Source: Microbacterium sp. Leaf159 (GTDB lineage Bacteria; Actinomycetota; Actinomycetes; Actinomycetales; Microbacteriaceae). Taken from it: 64,000 nt of DNA. Both the position numbers and the translations under genes were made by a program. The DNA lies in the NCBI RefSeq assembly GCF_001423615.1, contig NZ_LMOU01000001.1, positions 1,869,770-1,933,769 on the forward strand, written 5' to 3'. The notes below the pieces were generated by a model that was not told where the DNA came from, ran no database searches, and was given only the letters and a program-made list of their open reading frames with translations. Shown here piece after piece: positions 1-8,528 of the stretch. How positions within the stretch are numbered: the stretch's first letter is position 1; every line of letters begins with the position of its first letter.

Positions 1-1
1 C

Positions 2-343
2 GTCTACCTGCGCGACACCGCCACGATTCCCGAGGGATACCGCGTCGGCTGGAACGTCCGATACACCACGGACCTCACCGAGGCACCCTGGTTCTACCTG
101 CGTGGCGAGGAGTACAGCGCACAGCTGGACTCGTTCGTGCAGCGAGCCCAGGCCGGCGCATCGGCCGGGACGAACGACTTCGCATCGGCTGCGGTCACCG
201 ACAGGGTGATCTCGATGATCAGCGAGGATGCGGTGCGCGAGGACTCGCGTCTCACCGCCGAAGCAGCATCCGATCTCGCCGTGCAGACGGCACCGAAGGG
301 GCGTATCGCGGCAGCGCTGAGCGCTCTGCGTGGAGGGAAATGA
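2..343 (+). CDS. C-terminal fragment of a probable Gfo/Idh/MocA-type oxidoreductase
   Basis: The reading frame is open from base 2 to the TGA at 341-343, so the 5' part lies outside the window and about 113 residues are visible. The end resembles the C-terminus of Gfo/Idh/MocA NAD(P)-dependent sugar oxidoreductases: an aromatic-rich strand followed by a helix of the type F..QL..F...A and then F.SA..TD.VI..I. Members of that family oxidise or epimerise nucleotide sugars, which suits the sugar genes downstream. The assignment rests on pattern memory of a short tail with no Rossmann fold visible, so it is tentative. Its stop overlaps the next start codon (ATGA at 340-343), which indicates translational coupling. 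Confidence 0.5.
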   Translation, partial: VYLRDTATIPEGYRVGWNVRYTTDLTEAPWFYLRGEEYSAQLDSFVQRAQAGASAGTNDFASAAVTDRVISMISEDAVREDSRLTAEAASDLAVQTAPKGRIAAALSALRGGK

Positions 344-1233
344 CCATGACGACATCCACTCGCACCATGGACCGCCTGCTGTTCGGCGACAACCAGTTCT
401 TCGGCGTCAACCACATGTCGGAGGAGAAGGCCCGCGCGCAGCAGATGCGGTTCCAGGACACCGAGGCGATCATGAGCGTGCTCGACGCCGCCTACGACGA
501 GGGTGTGCACACGTTCATGTGCACCACCCACGATCGGATCGCCGAGGTCACCGACCATGTCAGGGCCCACCCCGACCGCTACGCCGACATGACCTTCTTC
601 CCCTGCATGCCATACGCGCACAAGTACGCGAACGCGGTGACGGAAGACGGCTTCCTCGGCGCCATCCGCAAGTTCCTGCCCGAAGAGGGACTGCTCGACA
701 GCATCGCCCGCGGCACCTCGTCGCTCGCCCGCAAGGACATCGAGGGCGTCACCACGCTGCTCATCGATGCCGAGATGAAGATGTTCGAGGGTCTGAACAC
801 CCCGGTCATCTGGCTGCAGAACGTCGTGGTCGACCTGCTCTCGGGCCTGGGCTTCACCGACGCGTTCCGCATCTTCGCCGATCACGTGCGCAAGCGCTAC
901 AACGCCGAGCCGGGGTTCATCACGATGAACCTGCCGCGACTGCTCGACGACCTCGACAAAGCCGGGGTCGAGAACCCGATCGTGTGCTCGAACATCAACA
1001 AGCTCGGTTTCCGCATGTCGGGCGGCGTCGACGCCTATCGGGATGCGATGGAGAAGCGTCCGTTCCGCGCGGTCGCGATGTCGGTGTACGCCAGTGGTGC
1101 GATCCCGCCGCGCGAGGCCATCGAGTGGGTGACCTCGCTGCCGAATCTCGAGTCGATCGTCTTCGGCGCATCGAGCCGCGCGAACATCGCGTCCACGGTG
1201 AGCCTCGTGGACGAGTACTGGCCCCAGCGCTGA
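340..1233 (+). CDS. conserved hypothetical protein, aldo/keto-reductase-like TIM barrel
   Basis: A 297-aa soluble protein with no signal peptide or membrane segment. The pattern of short hydrophobic strands and amphipathic helices, a start motif with FGDNQFFG, and a late strand with SIVFGASS recall aldo/keto-reductase-like barrels. I cannot see the Asp-Tyr-Lys-His tetrad of active AKRs with confidence. It overlaps the preceding gene by 4 nt (ATGA) and is followed after 1 nt by a glycosyltransferase, so it belongs to a surface-sugar operon. A second in-frame ATG at 346 is possible. The specific reaction is unknown. Confidence 0.6.
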   Translation: MTMTTSTRTMDRLLFGDNQFFGVNHMSEEKARAQQMRFQDTEAIMSVLDAAYDEGVHTFMCTTHDRIAEVTDHVRAHPDRYADMTFFPCMPYAHKYANAVTEDGFLGAIRKFLPEEGLLDSIARGTSSLARKDIEGVTTLLIDAEMKMFEGLNTPVIWLQNVVVDLLSGLGFTDAFRIFADHVRKRYNAEPGFITMNLPRLLDDLDKAGVENPIVCSNINKLGFRMSGGVDAYRDAMEKRPFRAVAMSVYASGAIPPREAIEWVTSLPNLESIVFGASSRANIASTVSLVDEYWPQR

Positions 1234-1234
1234 C

Positions 1235-2374
1235 ATGCCGAAGGGTGACGCGAACACGGTCCTGATCGCCAACCCCGGCGCCGACCTGTACGGCTCCGAT
1301 CGGATGGTGCTCGAGACCGTCCGCGCCCTCGTCGGCGCCGGCCGGAGGGTGGTCGTGACGGTGCCGCACACGGGCCCTCTCGTGCCGCTGCTCGAGGGAG
1401 CAGGCGCCGAGGTCGTCGAGTGCATGACACCGGTGGTGCGCAAAGGCCTTCTCAACCCCCGCGGACTGGTGGATCTGGTCATCACATCGATCCGATCCGT
1501 CGGCCCAGGACTCAGGCTCATCCGTCGGGTCGATCCCGGCGCGGTGATCGTCAACACGATCACTCCCCCGCTGTGGATCCTCCTCGGCCGCCTCAGCAGA
1601 CGCCTGACGGTATGCCACGTGCATGAGGGAGAGGGGTCCGTCGCCGGGGTCGTGCGTCGCGCCCTGTACCTGCCTCTCGCCTTCACGCACCGCGTGATCG
1701 CGAACAGCGCCTTCACGCGACGCGTCCTGGCATCGGCTGCACCGCAGGTGCGCGACCGCACGGTCGTCGTGCACAACGCTGTCGCCGGCCCGGAGAAGGT
1801 CGTGCCTCCGCGCGTTCCGCTCACCCCGCCGACCCGGCTGCTGTATGTCGGCCGCCTGTCGCACCGCAAGGGCGTGCACGTGGCGATCGATGCGCTCGAT
1901 GCCCTCGTCCGGGACGGTCGGGACGTCAGCCTCGACGTCGTCGGCGCGGTCTTCCCCGGCAACGAGGCGTACCTCGACGAACTGCATGCGCAGGTCGAGC
2001 GCCATGGTCTGGGCGACCGTGTGTCCTTCCTCGGTTTCAAGCCGTCGGTGTGGGAAGACCTCTCACGGAGCGACATCGCCGTGATGACCTCGCTGGTCGA
2101 CGAGACCTTCGGGAACACCGCCGTCGAAGCCGCACTCGCCGCGCGCCCGGCGGTGGTGAGCGAGGTCGGCGGCCTTCCCGAAGCCGTCAGCGCGTCGCAG
2201 AGCGCAACGCTGGTGCCGCCGGGAGACGCGAGCGAACTGGCGTCCGCGATCGCCGCGAAGATCGATGACTGGCCGGCCCAGGCTCAGCTCGCGGTCGCGG
2301 ATTCCTCTGCGGTCGCCGAGGCCTTCTCGACCTCGCGCTACTCCGACGGAATCCTCGCCGCACTGCGCCGCTGA
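1235..2374 (+). CDS. GT4-family glycosyltransferase
   Basis: A 379-aa GT-B fold retaining glycosyltransferase. The N-terminal half carries the acceptor-side GADLYGSDRM loop typical of the family. The C-terminal half has the donor-binding segment from about residue 288: E-T-F-G-N-T-A-V-E-A, then a small-residue stretch and G-G-L-P-E. These are the GT4 nucleotide-sugar contacts. It probably adds a sugar to a lipid-linked surface polymer in the cytoplasm. The start lies 1 nt after the stop of the upstream gene, so it is the third gene of the same operon. Donor and acceptor cannot be told from sequence. Confidence 0.85.
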   Translation: MPKGDANTVLIANPGADLYGSDRMVLETVRALVGAGRRVVVTVPHTGPLVPLLEGAGAEVVECMTPVVRKGLLNPRGLVDLVITSIRSVGPGLRLIRRVDPGAVIVNTITPPLWILLGRLSRRLTVCHVHEGEGSVAGVVRRALYLPLAFTHRVIANSAFTRRVLASAAPQVRDRTVVVHNAVAGPEKVVPPRVPLTPPTRLLYVGRLSHRKGVHVAIDALDALVRDGRDVSLDVVGAVFPGNEAYLDELHAQVERHGLGDRVSFLGFKPSVWEDLSRSDIAVMTSLVDETFGNTAVEAALAARPAVVSEVGGLPEAVSASQSATLVPPGDASELASAIAAKIDDWPAQAQLAVADSSAVAEAFSTSRYSDGILAALRR

Positions 2375-2403
2375 AGGTCCATCGAAGTCTGCCCACAGGG
2401 CTC

Positions 2404-2433
2404 TTGTCCCCCATCCGGTGGACATGATAGGAT
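2404..2433 (+). promoter_or_regulatory. candidate sigma-70-type promoter for the lipoprotein/giant-protein operon
   Basis: TTGTCC at 2404-2409 and TAGGAT at 2428-2433 are 18 nt apart. Transcription would start near 2440, at the first GGGG-loop hairpin of the leader. It lies in the gap after the GT4 gene (stop at 2374). No experimental support. Confidence 0.45.
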
Positions 2434-2439
2434 CGCGCT

Positions 2440-2541
2440 CACTGGGGACAGTGTCATTTGGGGATGACGCTAGCCGATCGACTCGTTCTGAACGGGTCGT
2501 CGTCGGCAACCCTGATTGGGGAATCTGGGGAATCGACAATC
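2440..2541 (+). promoter_or_regulatory. leader with GGGG-loop hairpins upstream of the lipoprotein gene
   Basis: The leader contains four TGGGGA motifs. Three sit in short perfect hairpins: 2440-2453 (stem CACTG/CAGTG, loop GGGA), 2453-2468 (stem GTCAT/ATGAC, loop TTGGGG) and 2514-2525 (stem GATT/AATC, loop GGGG). The fourth, at 2526-2531, is the best Shine-Dalgarno candidate, 10 nt before the ATG at 2542. A further 9-bp hairpin lies at 2479-2499. Stem sequences differ while the G-run stays, which suggests an RNA-level element. Related leaders occur at 17311-17404 and 23287-23354. Confidence 0.55.
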
Positions 2542-3180
2542 ATGGTGATTGCGCGTACATGCATGTCCATCGCGGCCCTCGCGCTCTGCGTGAGCCTGGT
2601 CGCCTGCAGCGGCGGTGACGAACCGCCGAGCGGAGCGGAACCGACGGCGACGACGTCGTCGACTCCCGCTCCTGACCCGACGGCGGGCACCTCGCCGTCA
2701 GCGAATTCAGGATCGTCCGATCCGGACTCGCCGGTCGCGAAGATCGAACGCGCCGGGCAGTCGACCACGCCGACGGTGAAGGCCGAACCGGTCGACACCT
2801 CAGGGACCGTGTCGTACAGCGACGGAGTCACCGTCCGCATCGACGAGGTCTCGTTCGGCAAAGAGACCGCGCAGGGTCCGGGAAGCTTCCCGGACCGCGA
2901 GTACGCCCGGCTGACGATCACGATCGACAACGGCTCCTCCGATGCGATCGATCTCGGCACGTCGGTACTCACCCTGCTCGACGCCGACGGCGCGACGGCC
3001 GTACGCGTGTACGCCGCCGAGGCAGACGTCATCGACTTCTCCGGCGTGCTCGCCGCGGGAGCCAGCGCCACCGCGACCTACGCGTACGCTCTCCCTGCCG
3101 ATGCGCGTGACGCCGTCACCGTCGTCGTCGACTTCGACGGAGACCACTCATCCGCCGTCTTCCGCGGAGGGCTCGACTGA
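2542..3180 (+). CDS. secreted lipoprotein with DUF4352/telokin-like domain
   Basis: A 212-aa protein. I chose the ATG at 2542 over the upstream ATG at 2458 because it places a signal peptide at the N-terminus with lipobox L-V-A-C; the Cys at about residue 20 would be lipidated and cleaved by signal peptidase II. A Thr/Ser/Pro/Ala-rich linker (about residues 25-75) follows, then an Ig-like domain of about 120 residues resembling DUF4352/telokin-like domains. It immediately precedes the giant PKD/LamG gene and probably shares its transcript. A membrane-anchored relative precedes the second giant protein at 17405-18037, so this may be an anchor or partner of the giant protein. Translation start is set in the GGGG-hairpin leader. 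Confidence 0.75.
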   Translation: MVIARTCMSIAALALCVSLVACSGGDEPPSGAEPTATTSSTPAPDPTAGTSPSANSGSSDPDSPVAKIERAGQSTTPTVKAEPVDTSGTVSYSDGVTVRIDEVSFGKETAQGPGSFPDREYARLTITIDNGSSDAIDLGTSVLTLLDADGATAVRVYAAEADVIDFSGVLAAGASATATYAYALPADARDAVTVVVDFDGDHSSAVFRGGLD

Positions 3181-3242
3181 TGTCCGTCTCGAGCTCGTCC
3201 GCGACCACCCGATCTGACCGCTTCTCGAACCGAGGAACCTCC

Positions 3243-6200
3243 ATGACACGCACCGCCCGCGGAGCAGACCGTCTCCGCCGCGTGATCGCCGCATTCGCCG
3301 TCGCGGCGACGGCACTGGCCACCATCGCCTTCGTCGCTCTTCCCGCGCAGTCGGCGAGCGCCGACACACCGGGTCAGCCCGACACCGTCACCGCCGACGT
3401 CCTGCCCACCTGGCAGATCAACGGCGTCGTGTGGAGCCAGGTCGTCGCCGGCAACACGGTGTACGTCACAGGCAGCTTCAGCAAGGCACGTCCGCCGGGG
3501 GTCGCCGTCGGCGGCGCCGGCGAGATCGATGCGAACAACGTGTTCGCGTTCGACATCACCACGGGAAACCCCGTTCCGAACTTCAGCCACTCCTTCGACG
3601 GTCAGGGCCTCGTCGTCCGGGTCACCCCCGACGGCAAGACCGTGTACTTCGGCGGGGACTTCACCGCCGTCGACGGCCAGGCCCGCGCGCACGTCGCGGC
3701 GTTCGACGTCGCCACCGGCGCGATGCTCGACTGGGCACCCCGCACCGACGGACAGGTCAGAGGCTTCGCGTTCTCCGGCGACACGGTGTACGTCGGCGGC
3801 AACTTCCGCTCCAGCGGCGGGCAGCCGCGCAGCGAGCTCGCCGCCTGGAACACCACGACCAAGTCGCTCACGTCCTGGGCGCCGTCTGCGGCCGGCGACG
3901 GATTCGTCTGGGACATGGTGACGACGCCCGATGCCTCGCGCATCATCATCGGCGGGTCGTTCACGACCCTCAACGGTGCGAGTGCCTACGGCATGGCGTC
4001 GATCGACGCGGCCACCGGCACGCCCCTCCCGTGGGCTGCCACGGATCGGATCAAGACCGCCGGTCTCAACGGCGCGATCTCGAGCCTCAGCACCGACGGC
4101 ACGCAGGTCTACGGCACCGGTTACGCATTCGGCGCAGGGGCATCGTTCGAGGGCACCTTCGCGGTGGATCCGTACACGGGGTCGATCAACTGGCTGAACG
4201 ACTGCCTCGGCGACACCTACGCGAGCTTCCCGCAGAGTGGCGTCCTCTACTCGGTCTCCCACAAGCACGACTGCAGCGTGGTGGGAGCCTTCGGCGACAC
4301 CAACCCGCGCTCGCGCTGGACGAAGGCGATCGCCGAGAGCACGACACCGACGGGCGTCATCACGAAGAAGGACGCCTACGGATGGGACTTCACCGGACTT
4401 CCGTACACGGAGCAGCTGAACTGGTACCCCGACCTCGAGTTCGGCACCTACACCAGCGCGCGCCAGGCGGCCTGGTCGGTCACGGGCAACGCGAACTACG
4501 TCGTTCTCGGCGGCGAGTTCCCGAAGGTCAACAACGTGGCCCAGCAGGGGCTCGTGCGATTCGGCAAGACGAATGTCTCGCCTCACGCCGTCGGCCCCGT
4601 CTACAACGCAGGCCTCACTCCTGCGCCCTACTCGAACGAGTCCGGTGTGGTCCGGGTCCCGTTCACCAGCGTGTGGGACCGTGACAACGCCACGATCACC
4701 TACGACGTCTTCCGCAGCCCGTCGGTGAAGATCGCGACGATCACGCGCACCGACGGACGCTTCTGGAACCTCCCCAACCTCAGCATCACCGACAGCGGGC
4801 AGACACCCGGAGCGCAGGTGCGTTACCAGGTCAGGGCGAAGGATGCCGACGGCAACGTGCAGTGGAGCGCCTGGTCGCCCTACGTGACGGTGTCGAGCAC
4901 GCCTCCCGCGGCATACCGTGCCGCCGTGCGCGCGAGCGGAGCCGATCACTACTGGCGTCTCGACGAGGCGACGGGCACCCGTCTCTACGACGACGTCGGG
5001 AATGCCCCTGGCACCGCGACCGGCCTCACCCTCGGATCGAGCGGCGCCATGCTCAACGATGCGAACGCGTCGATCACGTCTGCCGGCGGCAGTTCGCCCA
5101 AGATGACGACGCAGGACGTCGGCGCCGCACCGTCCGCGGTGACGGTCGAGGCCTGGGTGAAGACGACCAACACGAAGGGCGGACGCATCGTCGGATTCGG
5201 CGACTCCGCGACGGGAACGTCGACATCCGGCATCACCGACCGCGTGCTGTACCTCGACACCTCGGGGCGCGCGAACTTCGCGATCAACGACGGGTCCTAC
5301 CGCACCGTCTACAGCCGCACCGCGGTGAACGACGGCAACTGGCACCACATCGTGGGGACCGTGGGCAGCGAGGGCATGCAGCTCTTCGTCGACGGCAAGC
5401 GCGTGGACCGCGATCAGGCCCGCACCTCGCCGAAGATCTACGACGGCTACTGGCGCATCGGCGCAGACCAGACGAACGGCTTCACCAACAAGCCGACCAA
5501 CGCGGGTCTCGCCGGCACGATCGACGAGGTGGCGGTGTACCCGTCCGCGCTGACGCCCGCCGACATCCAGTCGCACTACCTGGCGAGCGGCCGCTCCGCC
5601 GCGTGGACCACGGCTCCGGCGGACGTCTACGGCGCGGCGGTCTCGACCGACAAGCCCGACGTCTACTGGCGCCTCAACGAGACCGCGGCAGGAACGATCG
5701 TGGACTCGGCGGCAGGCGGATCGACCGGAAACCTCGCCGGAACCGTGACCCGCGGACAGGCGTCCGCGATCGGCACGGGCACGGCGACGACCTTCAACGG
5801 CACCAGCGCCGTCGTGGTCGCACAGGAAGCCTGGACGGCACCCACCACCTACAGCGCCGAGCTCTGGTTCAAGACGACGACCAACAAGGGCGGCACTCTG
5901 ATCGGGTTCGGGAACACGACCAGCGGGCTGAGCGCCTCGTACGACCGTCACGTCGTCATGCAGAACGACGGCAAGCTCCAGTTCGGAAGCGGTCAGCCGC
6001 AGACGACGCTGGTGACCCCGACGGCCTACAACGACGGCCAGTGGCACCACGTCGTGGCGACGCAGGGCGCCGACGGCATGAAGCTGTGGCTCGACACGCA
6101 ACTGGTCGGCAGCAACTCGATGGCGGGCTCCGAGAACTACCGCGGGTACTGGCGCATCGGTGGCGACAGGACCTGGGGCAGCACCTCCAGCAACTACTTC

Positions 6201-7955
6201 GCCGGAACGCTCGACGAGGTCGCCGTGTACTCCTCGGTGGTCTCCGAGCAGCGGGTGCGCGATCACTTCGCCGCGAGCGGTCGGACCGTGCCGGGACGCG
6301 CCCCGGTGGCCGCATTCACCTCGGTGACGGACAAGCTGAAGATCGATGTCGATGCGAGCACCTCGACCGATGCCGACGGAGGCCCCCTCGCCTATGCGTG
6401 GAACTTCGGAGACGGATCGGTCACGACCGGCGCGACGGCTTCGCACGTCTACGCCGCGGGTGGGACCTACACGATCACACTGAAGGTGACGGACAGCACT
6501 TCGCTGGTCAACACCCTCACGCGCTCCGTGACCGTCGCACCGAACCAGGCGCCGACGGCCGCGATCACCGCGACCACGGATCACCTGGATGTCGCGCTCG
6601 ACGGCTCGACGTCGACCGACCCGGACGGCACGATCGCGTCCTACGCCTGGGACTTCGGAGACGGAGCCACGGGCACCGGAGCGACGGCGACGCACACCTA
6701 CGCGTCGGCCGGGGACTTCACCGTGACGCTCACCGTCACGGACGACAACGGCGCGACCGCGACCAAGACGCGCACCGTCAGCACGACGCTGGCGCCGAAC
6801 CAGGCGCCGACGGCGGCATTCACGACGGCGATCGACCAGCTCGCGGTGACCGCGGATGCCACGAGCTCGACGGATCCAGACGGAACCATCGCGTCCTACG
6901 CGTGGGAGTACGGAGACGGCGCGACGGGCACGGGAGCGACGACCTCGCACACCTACGCGGCCGCCGGGACGTACACCGTGAAGCTCACCGTGACCGACAA
7001 CAGGGGCGGCACCTCGACGCTGACCCACGACGTCGCAGTCGCGCCGAACCAGGCTCCGGTCGCGGCCTTCACCACCTCGGTGGCGAATCTGGTCGTGGGC
7101 GTGGACGCCACGGGCTCCACGGACGCGGACGGAACGGTCTCGGCATACGCCTGGGACTTCGGAGACGGCGGCACCGGCTCCGGGGCGACGTCCTCCCACA
7201 CCTACGCGGCCGGGGGCACGTTCACCGTGACCCTGACGGTGACGGACGATCGCGGGGCGACAGCCACCACGACCAAGTCGGTCACGGTCGCAGCTCCGCA
7301 GGTCTGGGCTCAGGACGCCTTCACCAGGACCGGCACCAACGGCTGGGGCACCGCCACCACCACCGGCGGCGCGTGGACGATGTTCCCGAGCAGTGCGACG
7401 GCGCTCAGCAAGTTCGCCGTCAACGGCACGGGAGGCACGGTCACCCTGTCGGCCGGGAACAACTACTCGGCATCGCTCGCCGGCTCGACGCCGTCGACGA
7501 ACACCGAAGAGCGGTTCACGGTGGCGTTCAACCAGCCTTCGACGGGCGGCGGGTTCTACTTCTCCGCTCTCGGACGGCAGATCGACAACGCCAACGACTA
7601 CCGCGCGAAGTTCCGGGTGGCCTCGAACGGCGTCGTGTCGCTCTGGCTGACGAAGACGATCGCCGGAGTCGAGACGGTCCTGTCGTCGACGACAGTTCCC
7701 GGACTCACGATCACGACCGCCGACCAGCTGAGCGTCAAGTTCCAGGTGACCGGAACGAACCCGACGACGCTCAAGGCCAAGGTCTGGCGCACAGCGACCA
7801 CGGAACCGACGGCGTGGACTCTCACGACGACGGATGCCACGGCCTCGCTGCAGACCGCCGGCTACGTGGGCGTCAACAGCTACCTGTCGTCGAGCGCGAC
7901 GGCTGTCCCGGTCGTCTACACGTACGACGACTTCTGGGCGGGCCCCGCGCAGTAG
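3243..7955 (+). CDS. giant secreted protein: beta-propeller, Fn3-like, 2 LamG, 4 PKD and a C-terminal jelly-roll-like domain
   Basis: 1570 aa. The ATG at 3243 is preferred over the ATG at 3180 because GAGGAA precedes it and a clean signal peptide with an A-S-A cleavage site follows. Order: propeller of V-Y-x-G-G-x-F repeats (about 35-470), a fibronectin-III-like segment (about 480-560), two LamG/concanavalin-like domains with YWRL and NDG.WHH.V signatures (about 580-780 and 795-980), four PKD domains with Y.W.(F/Y)GDG cores (about 985-1330), and a terminal domain of about 220 aa ending D-D-F-W-A-G. There is no LPXTG or other anchor, so it is probably released or held non-covalently. It is paralogous to the protein at 11959-17310. 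LamG and PKD domains suggest glycan binding or adhesion. Enzyme activity is not apparent. Confidence 0.85.
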   Translation: MTRTARGADRLRRVIAAFAVAATALATIAFVALPAQSASADTPGQPDTVTADVLPTWQINGVVWSQVVAGNTVYVTGSFSKARPPGVAVGGAGEIDANNVFAFDITTGNPVPNFSHSFDGQGLVVRVTPDGKTVYFGGDFTAVDGQARAHVAAFDVATGAMLDWAPRTDGQVRGFAFSGDTVYVGGNFRSSGGQPRSELAAWNTTTKSLTSWAPSAAGDGFVWDMVTTPDASRIIIGGSFTTLNGASAYGMASIDAATGTPLPWAATDRIKTAGLNGAISSLSTDGTQVYGTGYAFGAGASFEGTFAVDPYTGSINWLNDCLGDTYASFPQSGVLYSVSHKHDCSVVGAFGDTNPRSRWTKAIAESTTPTGVITKKDAYGWDFTGLPYTEQLNWYPDLEFGTYTSARQAAWSVTGNANYVVLGGEFPKVNNVAQQGLVRFGKTNVSPHAVGPVYNAGLTPAPYSNESGVVRVPFTSVWDRDNATITYDVFRSPSVKIATITRTDGRFWNLPNLSITDSGQTPGAQVRYQVRAKDADGNVQWSAWSPYVTVSSTPPAAYRAAVRASGADHYWRLDEATGTRLYDDVGNAPGTATGLTLGSSGAMLNDANASITSAGGSSPKMTTQDVGAAPSAVTVEAWVKTTNTKGGRIVGFGDSATGTSTSGITDRVLYLDTSGRANFAINDGSYRTVYSRTAVNDGNWHHIVGTVGSEGMQLFVDGKRVDRDQARTSPKIYDGYWRIGADQTNGFTNKPTNAGLAGTIDEVAVYPSALTPADIQSHYLASGRSAAWTTAPADVYGAAVSTDKPDVYWRLNETAAGTIVDSAAGGSTGNLAGTVTRGQASAIGTGTATTFNGTSAVVVAQEAWTAPTTYSAELWFKTTTNKGGTLIGFGNTTSGLSASYDRHVVMQNDGKLQFGSGQPQTTLVTPTAYNDGQWHHVVATQGADGMKLWLDTQLVGSNSMAGSENYRGYWRIGGDRTWGSTSSNYFAGTLDEVAVYSSVVSEQRVRDHFAASGRTVPGRAPVAAFTSVTDKLKIDVDASTSTDADGGPLAYAWNFGDGSVTTGATASHVYAAGGTYTITLKVTDSTSLVNTLTRSVTVAPNQAPTAAITATTDHLDVALDGSTSTDPDGTIASYAWDFGDGATGTGATATHTYASAGDFTVTLTVTDDNGATATKTRTVSTTLAPNQAPTAAFTTAIDQLAVTADATSSTDPDGTIASYAWEYGDGATGTGATTSHTYAAAGTYTVKLTVTDNRGGTSTLTHDVAVAPNQAPVAAFTTSVANLVVGVDATGSTDADGTVSAYAWDFGDGGTGSGATSSHTYAAGGTFTVTLTVTDDRGATATTTKSVTVAAPQVWAQDAFTRTGTNGWGTATTTGGAWTMFPSSATALSKFAVNGTGGTVTLSAGNNYSASLAGSTPSTNTEERFTVAFNQPSTGGGFYFSALGRQIDNANDYRAKFRVASNGVVSLWLTKTIAGVETVLSSTTVPGLTITTADQLSVKFQVTGTNPTTLKAKVWRTATTEPTAWTLTTTDATASLQTAGYVGVNSYLSSSATAVPVVYTYDDFWAGPAQ

Positions 7956-7969
7956 TCAGCACAGACATG

Positions 7970-8000
7970 AAGGGCCGAGGCGTTCACCGCCTCGGCCCTT
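7970..8000 (+). terminator. intrinsic terminator after the giant PKD/LamG gene
   Basis: A 13-bp perfect stem (arms 7970-7982 and 8988 minus 1000, that is 7988-8000) with a 5-nt loop, 14 nt after the stop codon. It is followed by a weak T-containing tract. The stem ends in AA/TT, as in many bidirectional terminators. Confidence 0.8.
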
Positions 8001-8068
8001 CTGGGTTTCACAGGGATCCCCGGTGCCTCCTGGATCCTGAAGCCGGGCGCCCGGTGCCTGAACCCACG

Positions 8069-8187
8069 GCCAAGAGCCCAGAGCCCAGAGCCCACAGCCG
8101 ACAGCCCAGTGCCAAGCGCCCTGCGCCCAGCGCCAAGCGCGAGGAGTCCTGAGCGAAGACCGCTGAGCCCAGCGCCCAGCGCCCAGG
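8069..8187. repeat. degenerate 7-bp tandem repeat (GCCCAGC-type)
   Basis: Ten contiguous heptamers run from 8069 to 8138 with consensus GCCCAG(A/C); variants include GCCAAGA, GCCCACA and GCCCTGC. After a 28-nt interruption three more GCCCAG(C/G) units lie at 8167-8187. The period is exactly 7 and units diverge at one or two positions. It sits in a non-coding convergent gap. Confidence 0.8.
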
Positions 8188-8473
8188 GGTTCTCCCCCTG
8201 CGGCGTACCTCGGGCCTACGCGGGTTCATCGAGACCCGTCCTCGCGCTGCCGGCACTGGTTGCAGAGCCCCGCGCATGCGCCAGGCGGCATGGCGCAGAC
8301 TGCGGAGCCCGGCGGGCGGAGCGGGCAGGATTCGAGCACACGCTCGCTGTATTGCCGACTCACGCGCGTGTCAGAACCCCGGGCACGCCGCCCATCACGC
8401 CATCGGTCCGGCTCCGATGCACCGGAACCGCTCCCTCGTCTCACCCCGGCCCCGTCCGAGGGCGGTGGAGACA

Positions 8474-8511
8474 GTGAGGGGCCCGGACGCATATGCGTCC
8501 GGGCCCCTCAC
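8474..8511 (-). terminator. 38-nt perfect palindrome, likely terminator of the beta-helix gene
   Basis: The sequence reads GTGAGGGGCCCGG... into its exact reverse complement, giving a stem of up to 19 bp centred on CATATG. It lies 18 nt past the stop of the leftward beta-helix gene. There is no clear T-run, so termination efficiency is uncertain. Confidence 0.65.
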
Positions 8512-8528
8512 CTACGTCCGACTCTCGA

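Larger units (their letters stand above)
7956..8528. other. 573-nt convergent intergenic region, no supported gene
   Basis: The region lies between the 3' ends of two secreted-protein genes. It holds the terminator at 7970-8000, a heptamer tandem repeat at 8069-8187 and a long palindrome at 8474-8511. Open frames across 8190-8470 show no recognisable domain, no Shine-Dalgarno and no conserved start. I see no gene in it. Confidence 0.6.

Noticed and set aside
3078..7199. Very long minus-strand open frame (over 1300 codons) antisense to the giant PKD/LamG gene
   Set aside because: High GC with G/C third positions keeps antisense frames open. The translation is Arg/Gly/Val-rich with no domain, and the sense strand encodes clear LamG and PKD repeats.
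8226..8492. Cys-containing minus-strand frame in the 8 kb intergenic region
   Set aside because: No ribosome-binding site, it starts inside a palindrome, and it shows no similarity I recognise.
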